Positions 52,434 through 63,015 of a stretch of DNA of 64,000 nucleotides are shown here, in pieces. The notes beneath the pieces are model-generated. The model did no database searches and was not told the DNA's origin. It was given only the letters and a program-made list of their open reading frames with translations. The first letter of the stretch is position 1. Each line of letters starts with the position of its first letter. The DNA comes from Gnetum montanum. Lineage: Eukaryota; Streptophyta; Gnetopsida; Gnetales; Gnetaceae. Where the stretch lies: NCBI GenBank assembly GCA_015680685.1, contig MNCI01025392.1, forward strand, positions 96,540 to 160,539. The letters run 5' to 3'. The position numbers and the translations under genes were made by a program.

Positions 52434-54472
52434 CTTATCTCCTTAGGATAGTTACACTTAGCTAAGCTGTGATGATGGCTAATTTAATTAAGTTTAATCA
52501 TTATTTTATTTATGTTTTAATGTTAACAAGTCATTTTAGAGGATGTTGGAATAGTGAACTCTCAAAATTTGATGGTTTCATATCATTGTATTCATTAATC
52601 CTTTGGTGGATTTAGAAAAATTTTCAAAAAATTTCATCAAAAACCTTTAGGTTTGTGGCCTCGACGATGAAGGGCTTATCTTCGGTAGCTATAGGATCAA
52701 AGAATGAAGTGATTTGGACAACTAGTTGGAAAGTTATGGGCTTTGGAAGGCTTTAGGCTTTAAAAAATGGCAAAAAATTCCCCTTGTGTTATGAAGCCAA
52801 TGTCAAAAAATTGCAAAGTATGCGGTGGTATATATAGAGATTTTGACATGCGTTGATGGGGCCTTATTGACAAGGTCTATTGCATTGACAGGGCCTCGTC
52901 AATGCAGTTGTTGACCATCGTAGACTTCCATTGACTTTGGTCAAAATTTTAAAATACAATGAGTTTTTAAATGAAATTGGGATTAAGTGGAAGCCCAAAA
53001 AGCCATGAACATGATAAAAATAGTAGAAGAGGGTATTGGAGTTCAGAAAATTGAGAAAGTTGATAAAATAGTTTAGAGAATGAATATTATGAAATTCTAA
53101 GGAGTTGTTTGCAGGATACACAATGGAATATGTGAAAGATAGGATTGTAGCAATGTTTAAAGTAAGGAACTTAACTAACCAAGCTAAAAGATATGCAAGT
53201 GGATCCTCCCCATAGTAGGCACATACCCTTTTTGCCCTTGCATAACCTTAACTAAGGAGTCCATGGGCCCCAAAGTTGATTAATGATCATGACAAGTTAA
53301 GGACCAACCTGAAGAATCTATCTAAGAATTCCAACATGTCAAACTAAGACATTGAGCATAACATAGAACCTAGTTGTGATGTGAGTTATGGCAACATAGA
53401 TGGATTACTAAGAAGGTGGAATGGAATCTTGAATTGAGTTCATAAGAAGTCCCTTGTGGAGTTTGTGTTTAAAATAACCTGAGAAGATCCATCCTTAGTC
53501 CAAACCAAAACCAACATCTTTCAGTGACTTTGCATCACCAGTTCTAGACTAATTCACCCCTTTGAGACACAAGAGTGCTCCCACAAAACAACCATCATTC
53601 CATAAAGAGAAGAAGAGAGAAGTAGGAAGTAAGAGAGCACCTTAGTTAGAGGGAACCTTTAGGCATGGGGGCATGTATTTTTAGTTCCATAAATAGTGCT
53701 TGTAGCTTATTTATTTGTCTAATTGGTGTGCTTTGAACTCCCATAATGTTTTTTATTCTTTTTTTCTTGTGTTTTTTTCTTGAATTTTTGGATGAAAACC
53801 ACACCATGTAAAGGCTTTATTTGACTTCCTATTAGTGGTTGAAATAGAATCGTAAGAAGTTCATGAAAAAAACTCAAGAACTCAAGTAAGTAGAAGAGTA
53901 CAAAGAGTATTAAGTCCCCTTGAAGTCACACCTTATACAAACCATTGAATCCTTCCCAATTTCAGAAACTACCAAGGTCATCAATTGATTAAAAGTTGTG
54001 TTAATGGAAGGAACCTTAAACTTCCAGAACAAGGAAAACCATAGAGTTTGTTGGATGGGTGGATGACATGGACTCAATACCTATTCCATGAAAAATAAAC
54101 CATGTCATAGTCATTAGACATTAGAATTCAAAAATAGAAACTAGACATTAAAAATCACAACATTAAGCATAAACCATCATCAATAAACATCACAAGTGGC
54201 ATGGTGCCCTGTGGTAATAAAGCACTTTTATTAGCAAAAATGTTGAAAAATGACACACAGAAACACAATAAAGTAAAATATAGAAAAATAAGTATAAAAT
54301 GTTCAAGAAAGATAAAACATACTAACAATTTTATAAAACAAAAAATTGAGAAAACTAATAGAACCAAAAACCAAAGAAAAAGGTAAAAATCAACAAAGTA
54401 TAAAACAAAAAATGTGTAAAAAAAAGTGAAAAACTAAGGAGCCATATGGATGGTTAGCAAAGATGGCCATCT
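52434..54472 (-). other. Spacer of element H between integrase and ORF3
   Basis: Two kb of non-coding spacer. It holds the promoter-like module (52829-52911), the conserved block GTGGATCCTCCCC near 53190-53205, the AGGCATGGGGGCATGTATTT block near 53660-53680 shared with B, and T- and A-rich stretches (53740-53800, 54230-54430). Confidence 0.6.
52829..52911 (-). promoter_or_regulatory. Internal promoter-like module upstream of ORF3 (H)
   Basis: TATATATA at 52829-52836 is preceded on the minus strand by an array of TTGACAAGG/GGCCTCGTCAATG-like motifs (52848-52911). The 16 bases ATGCGTTGATGGGGCC at 52848-52863 are identical to 61583-61598 in the U3 of H's own 5' LTR, and similarity continues through GACAAGG. 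It lies about 460 nt upstream of the ORF3 start. This is the strongest case that the internal module is a copy of U3. Confidence 0.6.
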
Positions 54473-54486
54473 CCCCCACAACTGAG
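54473..54486 (-). other. Internal PPT copy at the end of integrase (H)
   Basis: CTCAGTTGTGGGGG on the minus strand, at the same place as the 14-base identical copy in B (4339). Confidence 0.5.
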
Positions 54487-55790
54487 TTGGAAGGAGGAGA
54501 TCAAAAAAATTGAATGTGATTGTCCATTTGTGGAGGTGGTAGTTGCACTAGCTTATCTTGGTTCTAGGAAAGGTTTCACTTGGATGTTGACCAAATACTT
54601 TTTATTTGGGATCTTAAGCTTGTAGATTAACATGGCCCTAGAGGAAAAGGTTTAATCAATTATATAAGGTCCTTCCCACAACATTTGGAGCTTTATCTTC
54701 TAGGGTACGTGTATGGGACTCTAGTAGAGAACCTTATCTCCTAGTTGAAATTTCACTTTCTGTATTTTGAGGTCATGATGTTGCTTGTTAAATGCCTTGT
54801 GCACCTCATTGAAAGATAGGATCACCAATTGATTTTCATCTAGCATGTTAAGGTTGATCAGTCTTTCTTTTTGTGCTAGACTTAGGTTAAGATTTAGATC
54901 ATAGGCTATTGAGAGTGTACGAAGCTCTGATAAAATTAGGAGCATTGGAAGTTTTCTATACACTAGCTTGTAGGGAGAATAGCCAATAGGAAGTTTCCAT
55001 GTTGAGTGGTAGGCCTAGACAAAATTGTTGAGTTTTGTACTCCAATTTTTCCTATATTTGCTGATGGTCCTTATTAGGATCTTTGTGATCTCCCTGTTGG
55101 TTACCTCTACTTGACCGTTGGCTTGGGGGGTGATAAGGTTTTGTTAATTTATATTCAACCCCCAATTTTTACATCAACTTTCTAAAAGTGACACTTGTAA
55201 AATGAGATCCATTATCAAAAATTAGTGCACAGCGCACCCCAAACCTATTTACAACATTTTGTTGTATAAATCTAGTAGTAGTGGATAATGTACAATTGGT
55301 GATGACTATTGCTTATGCCCATTTGGTATAGTAATCAACTGCTATGATGATATACACTTTTTCGTTGGACATGGATGTGATGGAACCCATGAAGTCAATG
55401 CACCATATGTCAAAGGGCTCTAGTGGTTAAATCCACTATTTAGGATTCTCCATTCATGTGGTCATCCCACTATCTCTTTGATAGCATTTACAAGATTGAA
55501 AAAATTGGTAGGCATCCCTAAAGATTGTAGGCCAATAGTATCTTGCCATCAGGATTTTTATAATCATGCATATCCCTACATAGTGGCCTTTGCAAGGCCC
55601 TTCATGAGCATCCTGGAGAATGCACAATTGATCTTCATTAGGGACACACCAATGAATCAAGCCATCGACACACACCTTGTAGAGGTGTCTATTGATCTCC
55701 ATGAAGTATTTGGCCTAATGAAGAAATTTTTGCTTATTTCTAAAGTCAAGATCTTGTGGCATCTCCTAAGTAAGAAGATAGGTGAGGATG
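54473..55790 (-). pseudogene. Integrase of element H (broken)
   Basis: The zinc-binding N-terminus is at 55454-55702: H33 and H40 (AHEGPCKGH) and a Cys pair spelled C-K-C-Y, as in B. The core at about 54990-55430 has several stops; the HPQANGQ-like block reads YHPPSQRSS-like and is decayed. The C-terminal region (54721-54963) has VKFQLGDKVLY. The end of the ORF overlaps a PPT-like motif at 54473-54486. Confidence 0.82.
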
Positions 55791-57190
55791 CCATTGTACC
55801 ATGTTAGTTCTGTGGGCACTTGGTCATTTATTGGTCATGTAAAGAGGAGTTCATCTAGAAATTGATCAGAGAGAGGACTTTTCTCCTCTTTATTATCCCA
55901 TAATAATTGAGAGAGGTGGTTAGTAATCACATTCTTGGTCCCTTTTTGATCTACCATCATGACATCGAATTCTTGCAAGATCACAAGCCACCGTATGATA
56001 TGGGGGCTCACCATTAGCTTATTCATTAGGAAGCAAATGGCACTATGATCTGTATGCACAAATATTTTATAACCAAGCACATAGTACCTAAATTTTTTAT
56101 GAGCATACACCACTATCATTAATTCTTTCTTCGTGTTGGTGTAATTTAGCTGTGCAGCTACAATGCTTTGACTTGCGCAGTGGATGTAATATGGATATTT
56201 TTTATCATTCAACTACATAAGCACTACTCCCAAAGTATAATTAGATGTGTCCATCATTATGTGAAATGGTTTGGACCAATCCAATGCTTGTAGAATTGGA
56301 TTTTCTATGATTTTTTCCTTCAATTATTGGAATGCATGTTCACACTCCTTAGTCTAGATGAACAAAGAATATTTCTTCATAAGCTTGATCAATGGCTTTG
56401 TGATCTTAGAGAAATTCTCTATGAATCACCAGTAGTAGCCAGTAGTTCCATGGAATGATTAGACATTTTTAATTATCTCTAGTTGGCATGTTATTCCTTA
56501 GATAACCCTTATCTTCTCCAAGTCTACCTCAATCCCTTCTTATGAAATTCGGTGCCCTAATATTATGCCTTCCTAGACCATTAGATGGCTTTTATACTAA
56601 TTGAGCCTAAGGTTTATTTCAACACATCTTTTTAGAACTTGTTCAAGATAATCTAGGGCTTGCTAAAATGTAGCCCCATAGGTAGAGAAGTCATCCATGA
56701 AGACTTCTACCTCGCTACCAATCTGCTGTTGGAAAATACTAAGGACTAGGTGTTGAAATGTTGTAGGAGCATTACACAAACCAAATGGCATATTATAGTA
56801 TGAAAAAGTCCCCTAGGGACTTATGAATGTTGTCTTGGCCTGATCTTTTGGTGTAATTTGGATTTCGTTATAGCCACTATAACCATCCAAGAAGCTATAA
56901 TAGCGATGCTTGGAGATAGTGTCCAACACTTGGTCCACAAATGGCAATGGAAAATGATCTTTAAATGTTGCCATGTTCAACAACCTGAAGTTAATGCAAA
57001 CCTACAGATTACCACCTTTCTTTGGCACAATTATGAGTGGGCTAACCCACTCACTATCTGCAATGGGATAGATGAACCCTGCCTTGAGGAGTTGCTCTAT
57101 TTCCTCCTTGACAATCTGCTTCAATTTGGGGTTTAGCCATCTCTATGGTTACCTTCTTGTTTACATGGTAGGGTTAGTGTAAATGCAATG
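55791..57190 (-). pseudogene. Reverse transcriptase-RNase H of element H (broken)
   Basis: RNase H (55835-56212): ELMIVVYAHKKFRYYVLGYKIFVHTDHSAICFL, with the Asp of HTDHSA present, then a DQKGTKNVITNHLSQL block. RT: FMDDFS at about 56690-56707 keeps the catalytic pair, and HRYYSFLDGYSGYN is at about 56870-56910. Only indels and stops break it. Confidence 0.85.
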
Positions 57191-57499
57191 TTGGCATATC
57201 CTTGGATCAATTCCAATTAGCTCAGGATATGACTAAGCAAAGGTTGTTGGCCATTTGTTCATCACCTTTAACAACTTTTCTTTTTATTCAAGAGCAAGTT
57301 TGGCATTGATTGTGACCAACTTACCATTATTTAAAAATGCATATTCCATGTTGGTTGGTATAGTTTTCAACTCTAGGGGCTCCTACTTAAAGTTATTAGG
57401 GATTTCCAACTCTCCCCAACAAGTAGCTTCATCTTCATCATTAGAGAGTTGGTGATGAACTTGCTCAAGTTCATTCATGCTTTCAACATAAGCACATGT

Positions 57500-58170
57500 T
57501 AGGGTCTCATTTGGTTCCATGCATAATGTGCTGCTATCTGAGTTAGCTATCAGCCACTAGGTGCCCTGCTATTTTGTGGCTACTATGTTTAAACACCTTT
57601 GAATATCTGTTTCTTGTGCACACTGATTACATGCTTTAATGTATGTGTTTTTTATGGATCAAATCTTTTGCATGCAATTACACCCATTATTGCTATATGT
57701 TATGCATGAAATACGCTTCTACTCTATCCTTCCAAATTTATTTTCCTTGGAGATTTCCAAGGAGAGGTCCCTTATCCCATACATGCATCAGCCATGCTTA
57801 ACCATGCTTTTTCCATAATGATCGGGAAGTCACTTTTACAGTTTTTGACCTTGATCACCAGAAAATTGGTAGGATAGGACCATCCACTAACTATGGTTAC
57901 AATGTCCTCCACTAATTCCAAAGGAATAGTAATTGAATACTCTACTAGTTCTAAATGGATGTTGCTCATCTTGAGAGGTGATAGGTTCCATGCCTTGTAC
58001 ATGTCATGAGAGATGAGATTGACACTAGAACCAGAATCAAGAAGAGCCTTACATGGCTCATGTTCAGCAATTTGCAAGTAAATGAGAGGACTTCCTAGGT
58101 CAAATCCTTTTATGGGAAGGTTTCCAACCTTGATCCAATTAGAAATAGTGTGAGTTAACATCACAGTGTG
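57500..58170 (-). pseudogene. Aspartic protease of element H
   Basis: The best preserved protease of the family: an open 130-aa stretch (57772-58164) with LLDSGSSVNLIS at residues 41-52 (D43-S-G intact) and DFPIIMEKAWLSM near 113-125. The C-terminal tether towards RT (57500-57770) has stops. Confidence 0.82.
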
Positions 58171-60607
58171 GTTCTGAGGTAGTGTTTGGTTTGAAGAACA
58201 CTTGAAGGTGTTTGATGCAAAGGATGACGGGTTAGAGATGTAGGGTGACCAACTGCATTAGGTTGTGAGGGTTTGGGATGACTATTGGGTCAAAAAAAGG
58301 GTTTTTTCCTAGATTGATTATCTAAACCACTTAATGGAAAATCCAATTGTAAATTTACAGCCCTCATAGCATTTTGTTGTTGCGGTTGTTGGGGAATTTC
58401 TCCCTACATGGATGGAGAATGAGGTAATTGCATTGAGGATGGAGGAATATGTGTAGATAGATGTGGAGGGTGGTATGAATATGGGTTCTCTCCTAGAGTA
58501 GATGGTGAATGCATTCGATGGTACTTTGGAAGGTAATAGTGATGTTGAAATGAGGCATGGCTTGTAGAACTTCTTGAAGAAATGGGTTACTGAACATAGT
58601 ACCCATATGGATTTGGTTGCCTATAGGGGTACTACAACCTTCATTGTGACATTCCCCATGATTGTGGTTGGTGCCACTGTTGGTATTTCTCATATGATTG
58701 TGGTGGAGATCCACATGGGTAATAAGCTTATTGTTGCTAGTGGAATTGCCTTGGATTGCCTTGAGGATAAGGCAATCATTTGGGTGCTTGCCTACGTGCT
58801 AGTCAAGGATTCAAAGCATACACCCTAGACTCTTGTAAGTATGAAACTACAGGGAAACATCCCTTTGGATTTTCATATTGAAAAATGACACAACTAGTAT
58901 CATCCTCTAAGTTTGTCTCCACCACTTCTTGTACTATGGTAACCTTGCCCTTACCTCTCTAGTAGGCACGTTCAGCTTCTTTTCGTCTCCTAAGTTCATG
59001 ATCACTATTTTGTTCTTTGGATGCTTCAGCAATATTCATAGTGCTTTAAAATTTTTCATCCAAAAAGTCCCATAATTTATCAACATTTGCCAAAATATCA
59101 AAAATAGATTTTTAAATAGGAAAGGTTTTCCTGTTTGCCACTTCATTGAGCGACGACTCCTTCTCATCACAAAATCAAACCTTCATTTTCTTGATGGAAG
59201 GATCCTTATTATACTCTTCTGCACTTTCCCTTTTTTGCAACTCATCTTGTTCTTTCACTACCTACTCTATAAGCCTTTGGATCTAATGAGCTCTTAATTC
59301 AAATAGTCTTCCTAGGGAATAAACCCCAAGAGTTCTTCTAGTTTCTGCTTTAAGCCCATCTATGATGTGGCAGGGTTGTTCCCTTTGAGAATAACCATGG
59401 CTAGGGCATTAATGTAAGAGTAAATAATATTTGCCCATGGTAGCATCCAAAGTTTTGTGTTTTCCTTATTTCCAACCCTAGATTTACCTTCTTAGGTTAC
59501 ACACTTTGGAGTATGTATGGTATTTATTATTAAATAGTTGTAACATGGTACTCCATCGGTGAATGGATTCCTGCTCCAAGGACTAGTACCAGCTTTCAGC
59601 TTCCCTAATGAGTGTCATGGGGAAGAGCTTGAGTTTTTGCCAATCATTTTCAATGTTCTATAAGGCATAGGCATCATGGAAAGCTTATAGATGTGTTTGT
59701 GGATCAAAATTATATCCCTCCTCAAATTTTGGGATATTGTTCATGTTAAAGCACTTGATTCGATTATCTTAGACATGCCTGATTGGGATCTTTACTACCT
59801 CTGCAATGTTGAGCATACTCTTAGTTGCCAATAGAGGCTCATCATCATCATTATTGCATTTTCTCTAATGATATCCTCTATTACCCTGACGTTCTTAGCA
59901 AGTTCTGTGGTCATTATTATCTCATTGATCACCTTCATCACAATTATTTCTACAGCAGCTTCTATGAGAACTAGCTGATGAAGAGGAATGTTTGGAATTG
60001 GAAGAAGAGGATTGCCACCGTAGTATCCACCACCACCTCTTCACTCATTACGATCATCATCCTTAGATCCCTTGTCATTGTGATGTTTACCTAAGTCCCT
60101 CCCTTGACTGTCACTTTTTCCTAGACCTAGTTTATGAATAGTGGATTGTATGTTCAGGGTTACACCCTCATCACCAACAACAAAGGATGGATAATCTTCA
60201 TGTTGGAAATCCTCAGGGGGAGAATCCTCCTTATTGTCTTGGTTGAACAAGAACAAAGGGTTAGTAAATTTTTTTCCCTTCATAAGCTTGTGGTGCTTCA
60301 CTTGGTGTTGATTTCTTCTACGTTGTGTTTCAATGGGATGGTAGTCTTGAGTGTTATAACCATTCATAGGGTATTATTTGTGAAGATTTGGGATGCCCAC
60401 CATTTTAAGAGTTTGAAAGAGCATACCTAGAATAGATCCATCGAGGGGAAATATGATGTTGCCCTCCATGTCATGCCATTGTAGCTGCTCACCCTAGTGT
60501 AGGATGAAGATGAAGTTTGATACATACTCATCTAAATGAGTATATACCACTTTACACTCTTGTGGGATTGGTAGTTTGACATCTTCATGCTCATGAAAAG
60601 AAGACAT
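58171..60607 (-). pseudogene. Gag of element H (broken)
   Basis: Start ATG at 60607. The N-terminal domain (60041-60600) is shared with B and F but absent from E and I. A charged Ser/Asp/Lys linker follows. The core near 59380-59720 reads WQKLKLFPMTLIREAESWYQSLE. A coiled part lies at about 59010-59270, a decayed knuckle (CVIFQYENPKGCF) near 58850-58895, and a Gln/Tyr/Pro-rich tail at 58200-58700. Many stops. Confidence 0.8.
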
Positions 60608-60737
60608 TTTTCAAAATAAATAAAATTATTAATGTGCTTAGTAGTTATATGTTGTGTGAGAGTGATGTTGACCTTATGTTCATCCAACAATATTAATAAT
60701 GGTCACTAATCTTAGATAGCACACATTCAACAACAAA

Positions 60738-60756
60738 GTCCTCAGCAACAGCACCC
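60738..60756 (-). other. Primer-binding site of element H
   Basis: GGGTGCTGTTGCTGAGGAC on the minus strand, a decayed tRNA-Asp-type site one base inside the 5' LTR. Confidence 0.75.
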
Positions 60757-60757
60757 A

Positions 60758-61669
60758 TGATGAGCGATGAGGTACCCCTATGCCCAACCATATGAATCAC
60801 AAGTGTTCACATGTGATCCAATTGAATTTCATGGACTTTATAGTTTCTAGTGCACTAGTCTTCTAGGCAGTGAGCCTTGCCCTAAGGTCATTTGTTGTCT
60901 TCCCAATTACACTTGTGGAGTACAAAGGTATGGTTAAGTGAAATTGGGGCATATGATTTTTATCATTTTATATTTTATGTTCTTTGGTGCTTTGAAGAGA
61001 GAGAGAAAGTAATTTAATGACTAATCTAAATTAACTAACTAACTAATCTCTAAAAAATCCTAACATGAGCATCTAGTCCCATTTTCTATACACATGTTGA
61101 ACCCATGTACCCACCGTTGGGTTACCAAATGCTACACCACTAGGCACACCAAGCAATAACGCTACTAAGATTACCAAGTGAATATGTGTTACACTCGAAG
61201 TGGTCGTACTTATGTATTTAATCTATCTATTTTATCTCACTTAATTAGCTTAATTACTATAAAACTTTAAATAATTAACTAAAAGTATTAAATGCATAAA
61301 TAAATATCTAAACTATCTAGAATGCTACAAGGTTTATCAAGAAGCTCGTCTTTATTACTATACACACTGTTGTGCTCATTTACAACAATGCTAGAATAAA
61401 GATCTATATACTCGATGACTCCTGCTACAAGCACTCAAGAAAAATATTCTAACTTGCAAATAGACAAACTGCAAGAGCTCTACTATTACTATGAATCTAA
61501 TGCTATAAATGCAACTGGTGAGCACGTATTTGTAGCAAAAAATGGACCATGCATCGATGGGGTTGCATCAACACAACAAACAATGCGTTGATGGGGCCCA
61601 ATCGACAAGGCTATGTTGATAGGGCTACATCGACAAGGCCTTGTTGATGTAGCCAATCACAGCCCATCA
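60758..61669 (-). repeat. 5' LTR of element H
   Basis: This runs from TGATGAGCGATGAGG to CAGCCCATCA, 912 bp. The TATA region (ATTTGTAG on the + strand near 61529) is mutated. The U3 array at 61550-61655 has ATCGACAAGG, TTGATGGGGCC and TTGTTGATG motifs. Confidence 0.9.
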
Positions 61670-61674
61670 CCTAG

Positions 61675-61722
61675 ATACGTTAGGCTCTCTACATTAAAAT
61701 ACAAGAGAAGTCCAAACCTCTT
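61675..61722. other. 48-bp gap between elements H and K
   Basis: The only sequence between H's target duplication and the first base of K. No signal recognised. Confidence 0.5.
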
Positions 61723-62616
61723 TGATAAATGGTGAGTATACCCTACGTCCAACCATATGAATTACAAGCATTCATATGCAATCTAGTTGAATTCTGTAGA
61801 CCTTAAGTTCCTAAGTACACTAGTTCTAGGAGTGAAATCTAATCGTGATGATCATTGTCTTCCCAACTACACTTGTGAAGTTTCGTTATATGGTTAAGTG
61901 TAATTGGGACACATGATTTTTATTATTTTATATTTTATTCACCTACTATTGATAACAAGTTGAAACTTAATTTATTAATGAATTTAACTAATTTGATTGC
62001 TAATTAATTACTAACTATCCTAACATAAGCATCTGGTTCTAGTTCTTATACACATCCTAAACACATATAATTTTGCTAGGTTACCAAACGTTGAGCATTG
62101 CTAGGATTACCAAGCATCATGTGCATGCTCAAAGTGGTCATACTTATGTGCTTAATTAATTGTTATTTAGCCTAGCTAACTTAACTTAGCTTATTTTGGC
62201 TTAATTACTTGAAAGTATTAAATAAAATTACATAAAATATTAAATACATAAGTAAAATATTTAATCCAGCCAAAGTGCTACAAGGTTTATCAAAAAGCTC
62301 TTTTTTATTTGCACACACACTATTGTGCTCAAGTGCAACAATGCTTGAATAAAGATCCGTACACTAAATGACTCCTGCTATGGACACTTGGGAAAATTTT
62401 CAAACTCTAGAGAAAAAAAAACTAATAAGAGCTCTACTATGCTATGACAAAACTTATGCCCAAACCATGCACCCAAGAACTATATTTATAAGCTTGCACA
62501 CATCCTATGATATTGGATATCTGACATCACTTCTTGGGCCTTAATCTTAGGTATCTGATATTAAGGCTCTGATATCAAATATCCAATATTGGAGCCAAAC
62601 AAAATACAATTCATCA
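61723..62616 (-). repeat. 3' LTR of element K
   Basis: This starts TGATAAATGGTGAGTATACC (mutated) and ends CAATTCATCA, 894 bp. U3 has a GATATTGGATATCTGACATC-type array at 62500-62600 and TTTATAAG on the + strand near 62486. Confidence 0.85.
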
Positions 62617-62632
62617 TACCCCCACAACTAAA
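62617..62632 (-). other. Polypurine tract of element K
   Basis: TTTAGTTGTGGGGGTA on the minus strand, directly before the 3' LTR. Confidence 0.82.
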
Positions 62633-62954
62633 TGAAAAATCATCCTTTAGTGAACAAAAGGAGGAATAAGTCCCTTACAAAATATTGGGAAGGTATGGGA
62701 TTATTAACTAACATGCAAACTAACTTAGATGGAACAAACAAATGCTAAGTGCCCAAGTGTACAAATTTACAATCTTTCATAAATTTGGGTGTTCATGATA
62801 ATAGAATTGAACACCTTAGCCAAAATTAACATCCAACTCCTCTAGTAGCTGAACAGCAAGGGAGAAGATTCAATGATCATGAAGGGTCCTTGTCACATGG
62901 TGCTGCTACTTCTTCCTTAGTGAAGATAGTCCTACTTCCAATCCATGCTTTCCA
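62633..62954 (-). pseudogene. Remnant region in place of ORF3 in element K
   Basis: The 3' untranslated part matches H up to about 62870. Then only about 80 bp separate it from the acceptor-like site at 62955, whereas H has 2.8 kb of ORF3 there. Nothing of the conserved domain or coiled coil remains. Either ORF3 was deleted or K, like A and B, has another short sequence after the mini-intron. Confidence 0.55.
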
Positions 62955-63015
62955 CTGCAATCACAACAAACATTGTGGATGAGTGTGCAATGTGTAACAT
63001 ATAGCCTTTAGGTAC
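62955..63015 (-). other. Mini-intron-like segment of element K
   Basis: CAAG/GTACC starts a 61-nt segment ending TTGTGATTGCAG. Length and many bases (ATGTTACACA, GTTGTGATT) match H. The base following is T, so the ATG seen elsewhere is lost. Confidence 0.5.

Larger units (their letters stand above)
48371..61669 (-). mobile_element. Element H: complete 13.3-kb gag-pol-ORF3 element
   Basis: A full-length minus-strand element with perfect CCTAG target duplications (48366-48370 and 61670-61674). Order 5' to 3': LTR (912 bp), primer site, gag, protease, RT, RNase H, integrase, PPT-like motif, spacer with internal promoter-like module, mini-intron-like segment, ORF3, polypurine tract, LTR (908 bp). 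It is the reference for the autonomous build and explains the parts of F. All ORFs carry stops and frameshifts, so it is dead. RT wording and the tRNA-Asp primer site are Athila-like. Confidence 0.9.
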
